Shown: positions 1-9,106, counted from the stretch's first letter. The stretch is DNA of 64,000 nucleotides from CBDCHC01 sp965277055 (GCA_965277055.1 OZ255703.1:186001-250000), one strand, 5' to 3'. Translations and numbers: made by a program. Notes: a model not told the origin generated them from the sequence alone.

Positions 1-182
1 GTGAAATTATTTTGGCAACCTCAGCTACTTTAGAAGGGGAAATCACCAACACTTATATTAGTAATTTATTTAGTAACACCGATATTACAGTCACGCAATT
101 AGTCCGCGGGATTCCACTCGGTGGGGATCTAGAATATACTGATATTAATACGCTAACAAAGGCATTAAACGATCGTCATTAG
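1..182 (+). CDS. recR: RecR recombination mediator, C-terminal part (5' end outside window)
   Basis: The first 182 bases encode the last 59 codons of RecR, read from position 3 and ending in TAG. The visible residues include the Toprim segment EIILATSATLEGE, then VRGIPLGGDLEY, which matches the conserved C-terminus of RecR. RecR works with RecO and RecF to load RecA at single-stranded gaps. The N-terminal helix-hairpin-helix and zinc finger lie outside the window. It converges on glcE, leaving 39 bases between the stop codons. Confidence 0.9.
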   Translation, partial: EIILATSATLEGEITNTYISNLFSNTDITVTQLVRGIPLGGDLEYTDINTLTKALNDRH

Positions 183-221
183 TATAATTCATGTGCGTAG
201 TGTGTAGCACTACAGCTCATA

Positions 222-758
222 TTAACTAAATTTAGCCAAAGGGTCAAACACCTGATAAATACCCTGAGTGATGTGCTGGGTGTATTCAGGTTCTGGCTCA
301 TGAGTGCGAGGTACCTCAGATGTATGTACACTTAGTGCATTTATTGGCAACACCTTAAAACTCATCTGGGTAATTACTCCGCACTTTCCTCTGCTACCAC
401 ACAGCATTCTTGAAACATCATATCCGGCGACATTTTTAATCACCTCACCGCCAAATGTCAGCACATCTCCTCTGCCATCAATAATCTCTACTCCAAGAAT
501 GCTCATACGTATATCATGTCCGCCTTTGACAAACACACTGCCAATCATTTCATGATCCCCAGCAGTAAAATCAAAGTCTTGCCCTTGCTCTTGTAGAAGT
601 TTGCGAATATTACCTACCAGAGCACCTGCTTGTACGGTAAGTGTGAGTTCTTCAGGGTAATAATGTACTACCTCATTGTATTCGTGGATTGCTAAATCTT
701 TGATAATGTCTACCTTTTCATGGGCTATGATATATGCTTGCATCTGGGCAATATTCAT
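222..758 (-). CDS. glcE: Glycolate oxidase FAD-binding subunit GlcE, unusually short
   Basis: This 178-residue protein is about half the length of the roughly 350-residue E. coli GlcE. It keeps the core of the FAD-binding PCMH fold: YYPEELTLTVQAG near residue 33, then LTFGGEVIKNVAGYDVSRMLCGSRGKCGVITQMSFKVLP at about 100-138. It ends GIYQVFDPLAKFS, like the terminal FDP..FN motif of GlcE, so the middle of the C-terminal domain seems deleted rather than the end cut off. The start shares one base with the glcD stop (TAATG), indicating translational coupling. With GlcD it would oxidise glycolate to glyoxylate. No glcF follows; recR lies immediately beyond. The frame is intact, so it may be a compact functional form, though a decaying subunit is possible. 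Confidence 0.8.
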   Translation of the reverse strand: MNIAQMQAYIIAHEKVDIIKDLAIHEYNEVVHYYPEELTLTVQAGALVGNIRKLLQEQGQDFDFTAGDHEMIGSVFVKGGHDIRMSILGVEIIDGRGDVLTFGGEVIKNVAGYDVSRMLCGSRGKCGVITQMSFKVLPINALSVHTSEVPRTHEPEPEYTQHITQGIYQVFDPLAKFS

Positions 759-2182
759 TAGAAACGCTCCAAATGAGGATGTGGATCTTGATTTCCATGA
801 ATGTGCATCCGCCCTACTTCACTGCATCTATGAAGTGTAGGTACCGCTTTGGTTGGGTTTAAAATACCTTTAGTATCAAATACTTTCTTAATATTATGAA
901 AAATTTCTAACTCTTTTTTGGGAAATTGATAACACATTGCGCCGAGCTTCTCAAGCCCCACACCGTGTTCACCAGTAATAGTGCCACCCAAATCTACACA
1001 TTTTTTCAATATCCGCTCACCTAGTTCTTCCGCAAGCGGGATTTCACCTTTGCTGGCATCATATAAAATCAGTGGATGTAAGTTACCATCTCCAGCATGG
1101 AATACATTCGCAACCCGTAGCCCAAACTCATTAGAAAGTTCAGTGATATATTCTAAGACCTCAGCTAAATGACGCTTAGGAATCGTTCCATCCATACAAT
1201 AATAATCTGGTGAAATACGCCCTACTGCAGGAAACGCTGATTTTCTGCCTTTCCATAGCAAGATACGTTCACTTTCATCGGTTGCTATTTGTACACTTTT
1301 TGCTGCTTGCAAAATAGCTAAAACTTTAGCGGTATCACGCTCTACTTCTTCGGTGGTTCCGTCTAAATCACATAATAGTAAGGCTGCACTATGAGGATAA
1401 ATATTACCTAAAAATTCATTACTTGCTCCAATACTAAATTCATCCATCATCTCTAATCCAGCAGGAATCACTCCACCAGCAATAATATTTGCCACAGCAT
1501 GTGCACATTCTGTCACACTAGCGAAATCTGCCATTAATGTTTTAGTTATTGCAGGTATAGGAAGTAGTTTTACGGTAACTTCTACTACTAAGCCGAGTAG
1601 TCCTTCTGAGCCAATGAGTAACGAAAGTAAGCCTAAAGAATCGTCATCACGATGAACAGTTCTCAGCTCACCTTCGGCATCAACGTAGGTAATTTGGATA
1701 ATATTATGCACAGTCAAACCATACTTTAAACAATGCACTCCACCTGAATTTTCTGCAATATTGCCACCAATGGTGCAAGCAATTTGCGATGATGGATCTG
1801 GTGCATAGTACAGACCGTATTCCTTAGCATAGCTAGAAATTTCTGCATTTATCACCCCGGGCTCAACTACCATAGAGTGGTTCTCTGTATTAATTTCCTT
1901 AATTGCATTAAGTTTAGAAAATCCTAGTACAACCCCATTAGTTTGCGGTGTAGCCCCACCAGATAGCCCTGTTCCCGCTCCTCTGGGCACAATAGGAACC
2001 TCATGAGTATTACATGCTTTTACAATTGCTTGCACCTGTGCTACGGTGCTGGGTAAAACTACCGCAAGAGGTAATGCTTTATATGTTGTTAAGCCATCGC
2101 ACTCAAATACTGTAGTGTCTTTACCAGTGAGGATTGACTCTTGAGGTAAGATAGCACTTAATGCACTAATAATATCAGACAT
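758..2182 (-). CDS. glcD: Glycolate oxidase subunit GlcD, FAD-linked
   Basis: A 474-residue FAD-linked oxidase of the GlcD/D-lactate dehydrogenase family, close to the usual 480-500. The PCMH FAD-binding domain shows VPIVPRGAGTGLSGGATP (about 65-82) and CTIGGNIAENSGGVHCLKYG. The C-terminal half carries FHAGDGNLHPLILYD and GGTITGEHGVGLEK, the conserved active-site region. The likely start is the ATG at 2182 behind an AAGG, rather than the GTG one codon upstream. It catalyses glycolate to glyoxylate with GlcE. The divergent neighbour is a glyoxylate-type aminotransferase, which supports glycolate salvage over lactate oxidation, although a D-lactate-type substrate cannot be excluded from sequence alone. 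Confidence 0.9.
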   Translation of the reverse strand: MSDIISALSAILPQESILTGKDTTVFECDGLTTYKALPLAVVLPSTVAQVQAIVKACNTHEVPIVPRGAGTGLSGGATPQTNGVVLGFSKLNAIKEINTENHSMVVEPGVINAEISSYAKEYGLYYAPDPSSQIACTIGGNIAENSGGVHCLKYGLTVHNIIQITYVDAEGELRTVHRDDDSLGLLSLLIGSEGLLGLVVEVTVKLLPIPAITKTLMADFASVTECAHAVANIIAGGVIPAGLEMMDEFSIGASNEFLGNIYPHSAALLLCDLDGTTEEVERDTAKVLAILQAAKSVQIATDESERILLWKGRKSAFPAVGRISPDYYCMDGTIPKRHLAEVLEYITELSNEFGLRVANVFHAGDGNLHPLILYDASKGEIPLAEELGERILKKCVDLGGTITGEHGVGLEKLGAMCYQFPKKELEIFHNIKKVFDTKGILNPTKAVPTLHRCSEVGRMHIHGNQDPHPHLERF

Positions 2183-2269
2183 CACTTACCTTAGATAGAT
2201 TTAAAAAATAGGGATATTGCATAAGACTAGATATTATAATATGCCGTTTAGATTATTGCCCTCTTTATT

Positions 2270-3382
2270 ATGAAAAGTTTTAATCCACCTGTACGTACTC
2301 TCATGGGACCGGGGCCAAGTGATGTACACCCACGTATTTTATCAGCAATGGCCAGACCAACAATTGGACACCTTGATCCTGCATTTATTACTATGATGGA
2401 TGAAATCAAAGAAGGCTTAAAATACGCATACCAAACAGAAAATGCCTTAACTATGCCAGTATCTGCCCCAGGAAGTGCGGGAATGGAGACTTGTTTTGCT
2501 AATTTAGTAGAGCCTGGTGATAGTGTTATTGTCTGTATCAATGGTGTATTTGGCACTCGCATGAAAGAAAACATCACTCGTTTTGGTGGTACCGCTATAG
2601 AAGTACATGATGACTGGGGCAATGCGGTCAGCGTGGAAAAAGTTGCGAATGCAATGGCTGAACATCCTGAAGCAAAAATTGTCGCATTTGTCCATGCAGA
2701 GACTTCGACTGGTGCAAGAAGTGATGCAAAGACCATTTGTGCATTAGCTAAGGAGCATCATATGCTTACTATTGTGGACTCAGTAACTTCACTAGTAGGT
2801 AGTGAATTACGAGTAGATGAGTGGGGTATTGATGCGATTTATTCTGGTACTCAGAAGTGCTTATCAGCGATGCCAGGTATATCCCCTATTAGCTTTAGTG
2901 AGCGTGCACTGCATAAAGTAGCCCATAGAGCCACAGCCGTGCCAAGTTGGTTTTTAGATTTAAATCTGGTAATGGCATATTGGGGCGGAGAAGGCAAACG
3001 TGCCTATCACCATACCGCACCAGTAAATACACTCTATGGACTCCATGAATCACTAGTTATGTTACTTGAAGAAGGCTTAGAACACTCATGGCAAAAGCAT
3101 GCTGCAAACCACGAAATTTTAAAATCTGGTCTCACCGAAATGGGTATAGAATTTGTGGTAGATGAAGCATCTCGCTTACCACAGCTAAACTCAGTGTGGA
3201 TTCCAGAAGGTGTGGATGATGCTACTGTGCGTTCTGCACTTCTTAATGATTATAATCTTGAAATTGGTGCAGGATTAGGTAACTTCGCTGGTAAAGTATG
3301 GCGTATTGGTTTAATGGGCTATTCTTCTAGAAAAGAAAATATTACACTATTGCTAGCAGCACTTAAAGACTCTATGAAATAA
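2270..3382 (+). CDS. Alanine/serine-glyoxylate aminotransferase family protein (class V, PLP)
   Basis: A 370-residue class V aminotransferase of the alanine-glyoxylate/serine-pyruvate group. It has the N-terminal signature LMGPGPSDVHPRIL, the substrate segment APGSAGMETCFANLVEPGD, HAETSTGA, the PLP-aspartate region VDSVTSLVGSE, and the probable Schiff-base lysine in SGTQKCLSAMPG at about residue 204. The family converts glyoxylate to glycine using alanine or serine as donor. It is transcribed divergently from glcDE with 87 bases between starts, so the two units together would turn glycolate into glycine. The exact amino donor cannot be read from sequence. Length is normal and no defect is seen. 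Confidence 0.85.
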   Translation: MKSFNPPVRTLMGPGPSDVHPRILSAMARPTIGHLDPAFITMMDEIKEGLKYAYQTENALTMPVSAPGSAGMETCFANLVEPGDSVIVCINGVFGTRMKENITRFGGTAIEVHDDWGNAVSVEKVANAMAEHPEAKIVAFVHAETSTGARSDAKTICALAKEHHMLTIVDSVTSLVGSELRVDEWGIDAIYSGTQKCLSAMPGISPISFSERALHKVAHRATAVPSWFLDLNLVMAYWGGEGKRAYHHTAPVNTLYGLHESLVMLLEEGLEHSWQKHAANHEILKSGLTEMGIEFVVDEASRLPQLNSVWIPEGVDDATVRSALLNDYNLEIGAGLGNFAGKVWRIGLMGYSSRKENITLLLAALKDSMK

Positions 3383-3393
3383 TCAATATATCA

Positions 3394-4986
3394 CTACTTA
3401 AGTATCGCTAAGGTTTCTTGATAGGTTAAATCATTCTCAATAATAATATGTTCAAGTTCAAGGTCTTTAATAAGTTCAAGTTCCTCTCTTGAATGTAGTT
3501 TAACAATAACTTTTTCTTTAGCCACTGCTTTTAAAATATTATTGCAAATATTATATAACCGACTAGGTGAGTTAATAGCTACAATCACGTAGCGTGCTTC
3601 ATCTAGTTTTGCTTGATTAATCAAATGGGTTTGGGTAGCATCACCAAAAATTATCTGTTCACCTGCTTCTTTATTTTTGTGATAGATATCAATATCGTTT
3701 TCAATAGCGATATATTCTGTATTGGTATTTTTAAAACTCCGAGATAATCTTCTACCAAAACTACCAAAGCCAATAATTACAATATGGTTCTTTAATGCAT
3801 AGGAACTAGTCGCCACACTTTCAAGATTTGAGCGAGTTAATATATTAGCAATACTATCAATATGATTTAGCACCAGTGGCGTAAGTACCATAGACAATAT
3901 AATCACTGCCAAAATAATCTGAGAAATATAATTGTCAAGTAGTCCTTGAGAGAAGCTCAGCTCCAATGCAGCTAGGGAGAACTCACCTATTTGCATCAGT
4001 GAAAGAGCTGTTTTTACTGAGATTCGGGCATTATACCCAAAACGAATAATACTAAAAATAACCACAAATTTTAATGCCAGTACTGCTACCAAAATACCTA
4101 AGATAATAAGAAATTCTGAAGAGATAATGCCAAAGTCAATCTGCATCCCGATAGTGATAAAAAAGACTCCGAGTAAAATATCTCTAAATGGAATCAGGTC
4201 TGCTTCTGCCTGATGCTTATACTTTGTTTCTGCAATCAGCATGCCCGCAACAAATGCACCAAGTGAGTAGGAAAACCCAAGTAGGTACGAGAGATATGAT
4301 GCGCCAATAGCTAAGAATAAAATCGTACCCACAAAAAGTTCTTCATCAGTAGTTTTAACAATTTGATTGAAAAATGGCTCTAGTAAATACTTTGAAGAGA
4401 TATAGAGCACGCCTAATAAAATAAGTGCACTAATACTAATATCTAAAAGTGCACGAGCAATACTTGAATCGCTAGATGCGAGTAAGTTAATAATGAGCAG
4501 TACTGGAATAACAAATAAATCTTGCATTAACAAAATACTTAGAGAAAGTCTGCCGTATTTTTTGGTAATTTCTTTATTTTTTTCTAAGGTTTTCAGTACA
4601 ATTGCAGTAGAAGATAATGAGACAATGAGAGCGATAATAAATGAAGTACTTACATCTAAACCAAATACTAAATTACACAGTGCAAAGACTAATATACTAG
4701 TACCAATGATTTGCGCATTACCAATACCAAATACTTGATATTTAAGTGATTTTAGTTTATTTGGTGAGAACTCTAAGCCTATGGTAAACATCAAAAATGC
4801 AATCCCTAACTCCGCAATCCCTAGTAAAGTATGGTTATGTGCGGCATCTTGGAGACCAAGAACATAGGTCACAATAGCACCGGTAACAATATAACCAATA
4901 ATAGTTGGCAAATGTATACGCTTTAATAAAATATTAATACATAAAGCAGTAAAGAGTGTAATAACAATAATAGATAAAGTACTCAA
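3394..4986 (-). CDS. KefB-type monovalent cation:proton antiporter (CPA2) with TrkA-N domain
   Basis: 530 residues: an N-terminal membrane domain of about 12 hydrophobic segments (residues 1-380) of the Na+/H+ exchanger fold, then a cytoplasmic RCK/TrkA-N domain. That domain begins IVIIGFGSFGRRLSRSF (GxGxxG) and contains IAIENDID and FGDATQ, the nucleotide-binding features. The family exports K+ or Na+ in exchange for protons, gated by nucleotide or glutathione conjugates. The C-terminal TrkA-C domain appears absent, making it shorter than E. coli KefB (601 residues). The start is TTG, overlapping the stop of the upstream HTH gene (TTGA), so it is probably translationally coupled. The transported ion is not determinable. 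Confidence 0.85.
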   Translation of the reverse strand: MSTLSIIVITLFTALCINILLKRIHLPTIIGYIVTGAIVTYVLGLQDAAHNHTLLGIAELGIAFLMFTIGLEFSPNKLKSLKYQVFGIGNAQIIGTSILVFALCNLVFGLDVSTSFIIALIVSLSSTAIVLKTLEKNKEITKKYGRLSLSILLMQDLFVIPVLLIINLLASSDSSIARALLDISISALILLGVLYISSKYLLEPFFNQIVKTTDEELFVGTILFLAIGASYLSYLLGFSYSLGAFVAGMLIAETKYKHQAEADLIPFRDILLGVFFITIGMQIDFGIISSEFLIILGILVAVLALKFVVIFSIIRFGYNARISVKTALSLMQIGEFSLAALELSFSQGLLDNYISQIILAVIILSMVLTPLVLNHIDSIANILTRSNLESVATSSYALKNHIVIIGFGSFGRRLSRSFKNTNTEYIAIENDIDIYHKNKEAGEQIIFGDATQTHLINQAKLDEARYVIVAINSPSRLYNICNNILKAVAKEKVIVKLHSREELELIKDLELEHIIIENDLTYQETLAILK

Positions 4987-5315
4987 TGGGCTTCTAGTTT
5001 TTTAATATGAGCTTCAAGCTCTTTAATATGATCTTTTAGATTAGCAATAATATCTAATAGTTTTTGTTCATTCTCTTCATGAATACGCTGATATTCACGG
5101 GTTTTGTGATAAGCACGTTCCTTAATTTTATTCACCCGCTCAATATTGTTATCTTGCTCACTACAAAAGTCAAATTCTGGATATGCCAAACGCACACTAT
5201 CGGTGGTCACATAACCTTCATGTGTTTGTAATTTACCAAGGTTAATTTGCTTTTGTACCTCAGAACGTTTAATTCCCAGCATACGCGCTACTTTTGAAAC
5301 ACTTAATTTAACCAC
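4983..5315 (-). CDS. Small HTH and coiled-coil protein of unknown function
   Basis: About 110 residues. The N-terminus (SVSKVARMLGIKRSEVQKQINLGKL) resembles a MerR or excisionase-type winged helix. From about residue 55 to the end it is highly charged and heptad-like (NEQKLLDIIANLKDHIKELEAHIKKLEAH), predicting a long coiled coil and probable dimerisation. The reading frame begins with GTG inside the last codons of hemD and ends overlapping the antiporter start, so it sits in a tightly coupled hemD-HTH-antiporter chain. It could be a local DNA-binding regulator; no target site is recognisable. Family assignment is weak. Confidence 0.6.
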   Translation of the reverse strand: MVKLSVSKVARMLGIKRSEVQKQINLGKLQTHEGYVTTDSVRLAYPEFDFCSEQDNNIERVNKIKERAYHKTREYQRIHEENEQKLLDIIANLKDHIKELEAHIKKLEAH

Positions 5316-6016
5316 TGTTGTACCCCCTTAATAATATCAGCGTCATGAACGCTTGCTACTATTATATTAAAAAAACCTTGGGAGTTGAGATAAGTTTGTA
5401 TTCTTTTACTTGCTACTACAAAACGCGTTTGCCGATCTAGTGAGTGGTGTGGGTTAATATGTAAGATAAGTGCATCAAAAATATCAACACTCGTAATCAA
5501 AATAATAGGGTCATTCTCTAGAAGCGGAAGTATCTTGACTAAGTAAGGAGCAATATCTTGCAGTGGACTGCGTTCATAGACTTCTATATAAGACACCTTG
5601 TTATGTTGACTTTCTAACCCAGTTTTCAGAGTATCCACCCCACCTACCCCACGAACGATACCAATATGTTGACCACGAAGAGTAGCAACCTCTGGCATTG
5701 CTAGTAATGAAGCAGAAGATGGATGTTCTAATGGATAGGCAAATACACTATACCCACGCTCAATGAGTATCCTTGCAGTACCACTACCCACTGCTAATAT
5801 TTTCGCACATTGTTGATTTTTAGCTACATATTCACCGAACTTAACTGCATTTTTACTAATAAATATCAAATAATCATATACTGCATGCACCTCAGGAGTG
5901 AGCGCATGAATTTCCAATGTAGGGAATATCTCAGAGGGTATATGTAGCGTGGTAAGTAGTTGTCTAAGAACAATGCTTTCAGCAAGTGGTCTAGTAAGAA
6001 TAACGGGACTAATCAT
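5303..6016 (-). CDS. hemD: Uroporphyrinogen-III synthase
   Basis: 237 residues from the ATG at 6016 (MISPVILTRPLAES), which overlaps the moaE stop by 8 bases; an upstream in-frame start would only add residues that do not fit the family. HemD cyclises hydroxymethylbilane with inversion of ring D to uroporphyrinogen III. Typical features include LTRPLAES at the start, FISKNAVKFG (about 53-62), AVGSGTARIL, and the GIVRGVGG and TSVDIFDAL stretches of the two-domain fold. It is not next to hemC, which lies at about 23 kb, whereas in many gammaproteobacteria hemC and hemD are adjacent. The family is poorly conserved, so the call rests on overall pattern and length. Confidence 0.8.
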   Translation of the reverse strand: MISPVILTRPLAESIVLRQLLTTLHIPSEIFPTLEIHALTPEVHAVYDYLIFISKNAVKFGEYVAKNQQCAKILAVGSGTARILIERGYSVFAYPLEHPSSASLLAMPEVATLRGQHIGIVRGVGGVDTLKTGLESQHNKVSYIEVYERSPLQDIAPYLVKILPLLENDPIILITSVDIFDALILHINPHHSLDRQTRFVVASKRIQTYLNSQGFFNIIVASVHDADIIKGVQQWLN

Positions 6017-6461
6017 CTTGCCACCGCTGTAATGCACTCTTGTCTTTATCAGCGGCAGAAACCCAAGTATCACTAGTCATCGTTCGCTCTTTTTTCCAAA
6101 ATGGTGCTCTGGTTTTGAGAAAATCCATAATAAACCAACAAGCGTTAAATGCGTGTTCACGGTGGCGACTAGTAGCAATCACTAAGACAATTTGATCTTT
6201 TGGAGTGAGTGTACCGATGCGATGATGAATGACAACATTATGAATATCCCAACGCTCACTTGCCTGCTGGGCAATATTTGTCAAGGATTTGTGTGCCATT
6301 TCATGATAGCACTCTAAATACATGTACTCTAAAGATTCATCTACCATGTCTCGCACTAGTCCAATAAATGAAGCAACTGCTCCGGTATTACCCTCTCCAG
6401 AAATAGCTTGAAGTTCAGTCTCAATACTAAAATCTTCTTCGCTTATCACAACCTTAATCAT
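6009..6461 (-). CDS. moaE: Molybdopterin synthase catalytic subunit MoaE
   Basis: 150 residues, normal for MoaE. The conserved blocks are present: GAVASFIGLVRD near residue 28, ECYHEMAHKSL near 50, IHHRIGTLTPKDQIVLVIATSRHREHAF (about 79-106) and the catalytic lysine region FLKTRAPFWKKE. MoaE with MoaD inserts the dithiolene sulfurs into precursor Z to form molybdopterin. The gene overlaps pdxB upstream by 4 bases and hemD downstream by 8. Other moa genes are not in the window, so this subunit is separated from the rest of its pathway. No defect seen. Confidence 0.9.
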   Translation of the reverse strand: MIKVVISEEDFSIETELQAISGEGNTGAVASFIGLVRDMVDESLEYMYLECYHEMAHKSLTNIAQQASERWDIHNVVIHHRIGTLTPKDQIVLVIATSRHREHAFNACWFIMDFLKTRAPFWKKERTMTSDTWVSAADKDKSALQRWQDD

Positions 6462-7474
6462 AATATTAACCCATAGTTATGCCATTCGTACCGATTTGGG
6501 TATGTGCGTCTATAACTTTCAAAATTACCTGCTTGTACCCCTACTTCATCTCTCCTAAAATCATATATTTGAGTCATTTGCGATACTAGAGAATAACTTG
6601 TTAAATCTCCCAGAGTTGAGACATTTTCTACCTTATAATTCATTTGAGGCAATGAAAGATAGGTAGAAAGTGCAGTGTCAATCATCACTGATCCAGCTAA
6701 TTTTGCATCCACAGAATGCCCTGCTATGTGGGGAGTTGCCAGTGAAGCTTGCATCCGTAACTCATTTCTAATATGTGGCTCATTTTCCCAGCAATCCACT
6801 ATTTTCACTCCCTGATGTTTAAGCCATGCAGATTCCTGAATTACTCCACCTCTTGCTGCATTAATTATCATTGCATCAGGCTTCACTAGATGAAAATTTT
6901 GCTCATTAAGTAAATGATATGTAGGAAATTTACCTGTAGTGGTTAGCGGAGTGTGAAAAGTTAAAATATCGCTCTTCTGAAGCACTTGTTCAAGCGAAAC
7001 AAAGCGAGTATCACCTTGGGTGATTTGTCTTGGGGGGTCATTTAATATAATATTGATCCCAAGTGCATCTGCTTTGTCTGCTACTAGTGTACCCACACAC
7101 CCTACGCCAATAATTCCCATAGTGAGTGCCCTATAGTCTATACCCTTCTCTAGGGCAGTACGTAAAACATTCCAAATCACATATTCCGCTACTGCATTAG
7201 CATTAGAGCCTTTCGCATCAGTAAATGTAATGCCCGTAGTCTGCAAATATGCTAAATCTACATGATCAGTTCCTGATACTGTAGAACCAATAAATTTCAC
7301 CTGAGTACCCTCAAGTAATTCTCGATTGATTTTAGTTCGTGATCGCACAATCAAAATATCTGCATCTTGAACATCTTTGTGAGTAATAGCTTTGCCCGGA
7401 AGAGCAGAAATCTCCCCATATCGAGAGAAAATTTCCTTATAATTAAAAGTTACATCATCAATAACGAGTTTCAT
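6458..7474 (-). CDS. pdxB: Erythronate-4-phosphate dehydrogenase
   Basis: 338 residues of the D-2-hydroxyacid dehydrogenase family. It starts MKLVIDD and contains RSRTKINRELLEG, FIGSTVSGTDHVD, the Rossmann GIIGVGCVG at about residues 123-131, INAARGGVIQE with the catalytic arginine, and TPHIAGHSVDAK with the catalytic histidine. PdxB oxidises 4-phosphoerythronate in the DXP-dependent vitamin B6 pathway. E. coli PdxB is 378 residues, so the C-terminal dimerisation domain is somewhat shortened. Its ATG shares the palindrome CATG with the ATG of the divergent Mth938-like gene, so there is no intergenic space for a conventional promoter. Confidence 0.88.
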   Translation of the reverse strand: MKLVIDDVTFNYKEIFSRYGEISALPGKAITHKDVQDADILIVRSRTKINRELLEGTQVKFIGSTVSGTDHVDLAYLQTTGITFTDAKGSNANAVAEYVIWNVLRTALEKGIDYRALTMGIIGVGCVGTLVADKADALGINIILNDPPRQITQGDTRFVSLEQVLQKSDILTFHTPLTTTGKFPTYHLLNEQNFHLVKPDAMIINAARGGVIQESAWLKHQGVKIVDCWENEPHIRNELRMQASLATPHIAGHSVDAKLAGSVMIDTALSTYLSLPQMNYKVENVSTLGDLTSYSLVSQMTQIYDFRRDEVGVQAGNFESYRRTYPNRYEWHNYGLIL

Positions 7475-7817
7475 GGACCTTATTCGAGAAGACTTACCGG
7501 CATATAGTATTTATAGTTATACACAAGATACGGTAATTATAAATAATAATTCTGAGCAGAAAGAAATTTCTCTCCCGCTCTTTCTCAGCGCTCATTACCT
7601 TCATCAGGCAGCACAATACGCAGATCTTAAAAAATACATTGCAGAAAGTGGAATAGATATTGTAATTATTGGCACATCAACACCACTAGACCCAAAAGCA
7701 TATGTAACAATACGTAAGATTATCGAATGCGAGGCAATGACAATCACATCTGCAATCTATAGTTATAATATTTTACTTGCAGATATGCGCAATGCAGGTA
7801 TTTTGCTTCTTAGTTAA
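7473..7817 (+). CDS. Mth938-like (DUF498) domain protein
   Basis: 114 residues resembling the Mth938/NDUFAF3-like fold: an N-terminal beta region with YTQDTVIINNNS, then IDIVIIGTSTPLDPKAY (about 64-80) where the family has a conserved GTG-type turn, followed by AITSAIYSYNILLADMRNAGILLL. Bacterial members are widespread and poorly characterised; the mitochondrial relative assists respiratory complex I assembly. The start codon overlaps that of pdxB on the opposite strand. The stop is 5 bases from the convergent dctM stop. The function here is unknown. Confidence 0.65.
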   Translation: MDLIREDLPAYSIYSYTQDTVIINNNSEQKEISLPLFLSAHYLHQAAQYADLKKYIAESGIDIVIIGTSTPLDPKAYVTIRKIIECEAMTITSAIYSYNILLADMRNAGILLLS

Positions 7818-7822
7818 ACGCA

Positions 7823-9106
7823 TTAGTCAAACCCATAAAACTCAGGGAATAAAACTATTGAACCCAGTACCAGCATTTGTATCAAAATAAATGGAATAAC
7901 TCCTTTGTACATTTGCGTTGTTTGTATAGATTTATCAGCAACACCACGTAAATAAAAGAGACTAAATCCAAAAGGTGGCGTTAAAAATGAAGATTGTAAA
8001 TTCATCGCAATAAGAACCGCAAACCACAGCATATTGATACCTAATACTTCAGCAATAGGCACCATTAAAGGCACAATAATAAGAGAAATCTCAACAAAAT
8101 CAATAAAAAATCCTAAAATAAAAATAAGTAACATCGTAAATAAAATGAACCCCCACTTTTCTCCAGGCATACTTAAAATAAATTCTTCAATAATTCTATC
8201 ACCCCCAGTATAGGTAAGTACCATTGAGAAAGCAGTTGCACCTATTAAAATAGCAAAAATCATAGCAGTAATCCGCACAGCTTGTTTACTAGATTCAATA
8301 ATCATATCTACCGAAAATCTACCATATAGTGCAGCTAAAAGCATTGCTCCAAATGCTCCAATTGAAGAGGATTCTGTTGGGGTAGCGACACCAGTAAAGA
8401 TTGAGCCAAGTACTACTATAATAAGCGTAAGAGGTGGAAGAATCGCCTTAAGTGCGCGCACATATACTTTTAATAATGGCTCGTCGCTCATAGGGATGGC
8501 AGGAGCGACATTTTTCTTAATCAAACTTACAACAATAACATATAGCAAATACGCAGCAATAAGCACAAGCCCCGGAATCAATGCTGCCTTGAATAAATCA
8601 CCAATTGGCTCTCCAACCACATCACCTAAGATAATAAGAACAATAGAAGGTGGAATAATTTGCCCAAGTGTGCCAGATGCACAAATAACTCCAGTAGCAA
8701 GAGAGCTATTATATTGATATTTCATCATTACTGGCAATGAAATGATGCCCATAGCAATCACACTAGCACCCACAACTCCAGTGGATGCAGCAAGTAAGCT
8801 ACCCACTAAAATGGTAGAGATGGCAAGCCCTCCTCTGAGTTTACCAAATAACACCCCCATAGACTCCAGAAGATCTTCAGCAATTTTAGCTTTTTGGAGT
8901 ATTAAGCCCATGAAGATAAAGAGCGGAATGGCTATCAAAATAGTATTATTCATAACATTCCAAATTCGATATGGCATAAACGCAAACAAATCAGGTCCTT
9001 GAGCAAAAAAACCAAAAATGACTGCTAACCCGCCAAAGGTAAATGCCACTGGAAAGCCAAGTGTCAACATCCCTAGTGCTACAAAAAACATTATGATGCC
9101 AATCAT
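7823..9106 (-). CDS. dctM: TRAP transporter large permease DctM
   Basis: 427 residues, almost entirely hydrophobic with about 11-12 membrane segments, as in the DctM/TRAP large permease family. Characteristic stretches include FTFGGLAVIFGFFAQGPDLFAFMPYRIW near the start, ASTGVVGASVIAMGIISLPVMMKYQY (about 107-132), ASGTLGQIIPPSIVLIILGD, and GVATPTESSSIGAFGA. It imports a small organic acid using the sodium or proton gradient, with DctQ and the DctP binding protein. It overlaps dctQ by 4 bases (ATGA) and is last in the dctPQM unit. Confidence 0.92.
   Translation of the reverse strand: MIGIIMFFVALGMLTLGFPVAFTFGGLAVIFGFFAQGPDLFAFMPYRIWNVMNNTILIAIPLFIFMGLILQKAKIAEDLLESMGVLFGKLRGGLAISTILVGSLLAASTGVVGASVIAMGIISLPVMMKYQYNSSLATGVICASGTLGQIIPPSIVLIILGDVVGEPIGDLFKAALIPGLVLIAAYLLYVIVVSLIKKNVAPAIPMSDEPLLKVYVRALKAILPPLTLIIVVLGSIFTGVATPTESSSIGAFGAMLLAALYGRFSVDMIIESSKQAVRITAMIFAILIGATAFSMVLTYTGGDRIIEEFILSMPGEKWGFILFTMLLIFILGFFIDFVEISLIIVPLMVPIAEVLGINMLWFAVLIAMNLQSSFLTPPFGFSLFYLRGVADKSIQTTQMYKGVIPFILIQMLVLGSIVLFPEFYGFD

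Noticed and set aside
195..211. Terminator between recR and glcE
   Set aside because: GTAGTG/CACTAC form only a 6-bp stem and no T-run follows in either direction, so it is too weak to call.
2248..2736. Reverse-strand frame opposite the aminotransferase
   Set aside because: Long only because of codon composition on the other strand; no coherent protein features, and the forward gene is a clear family member.
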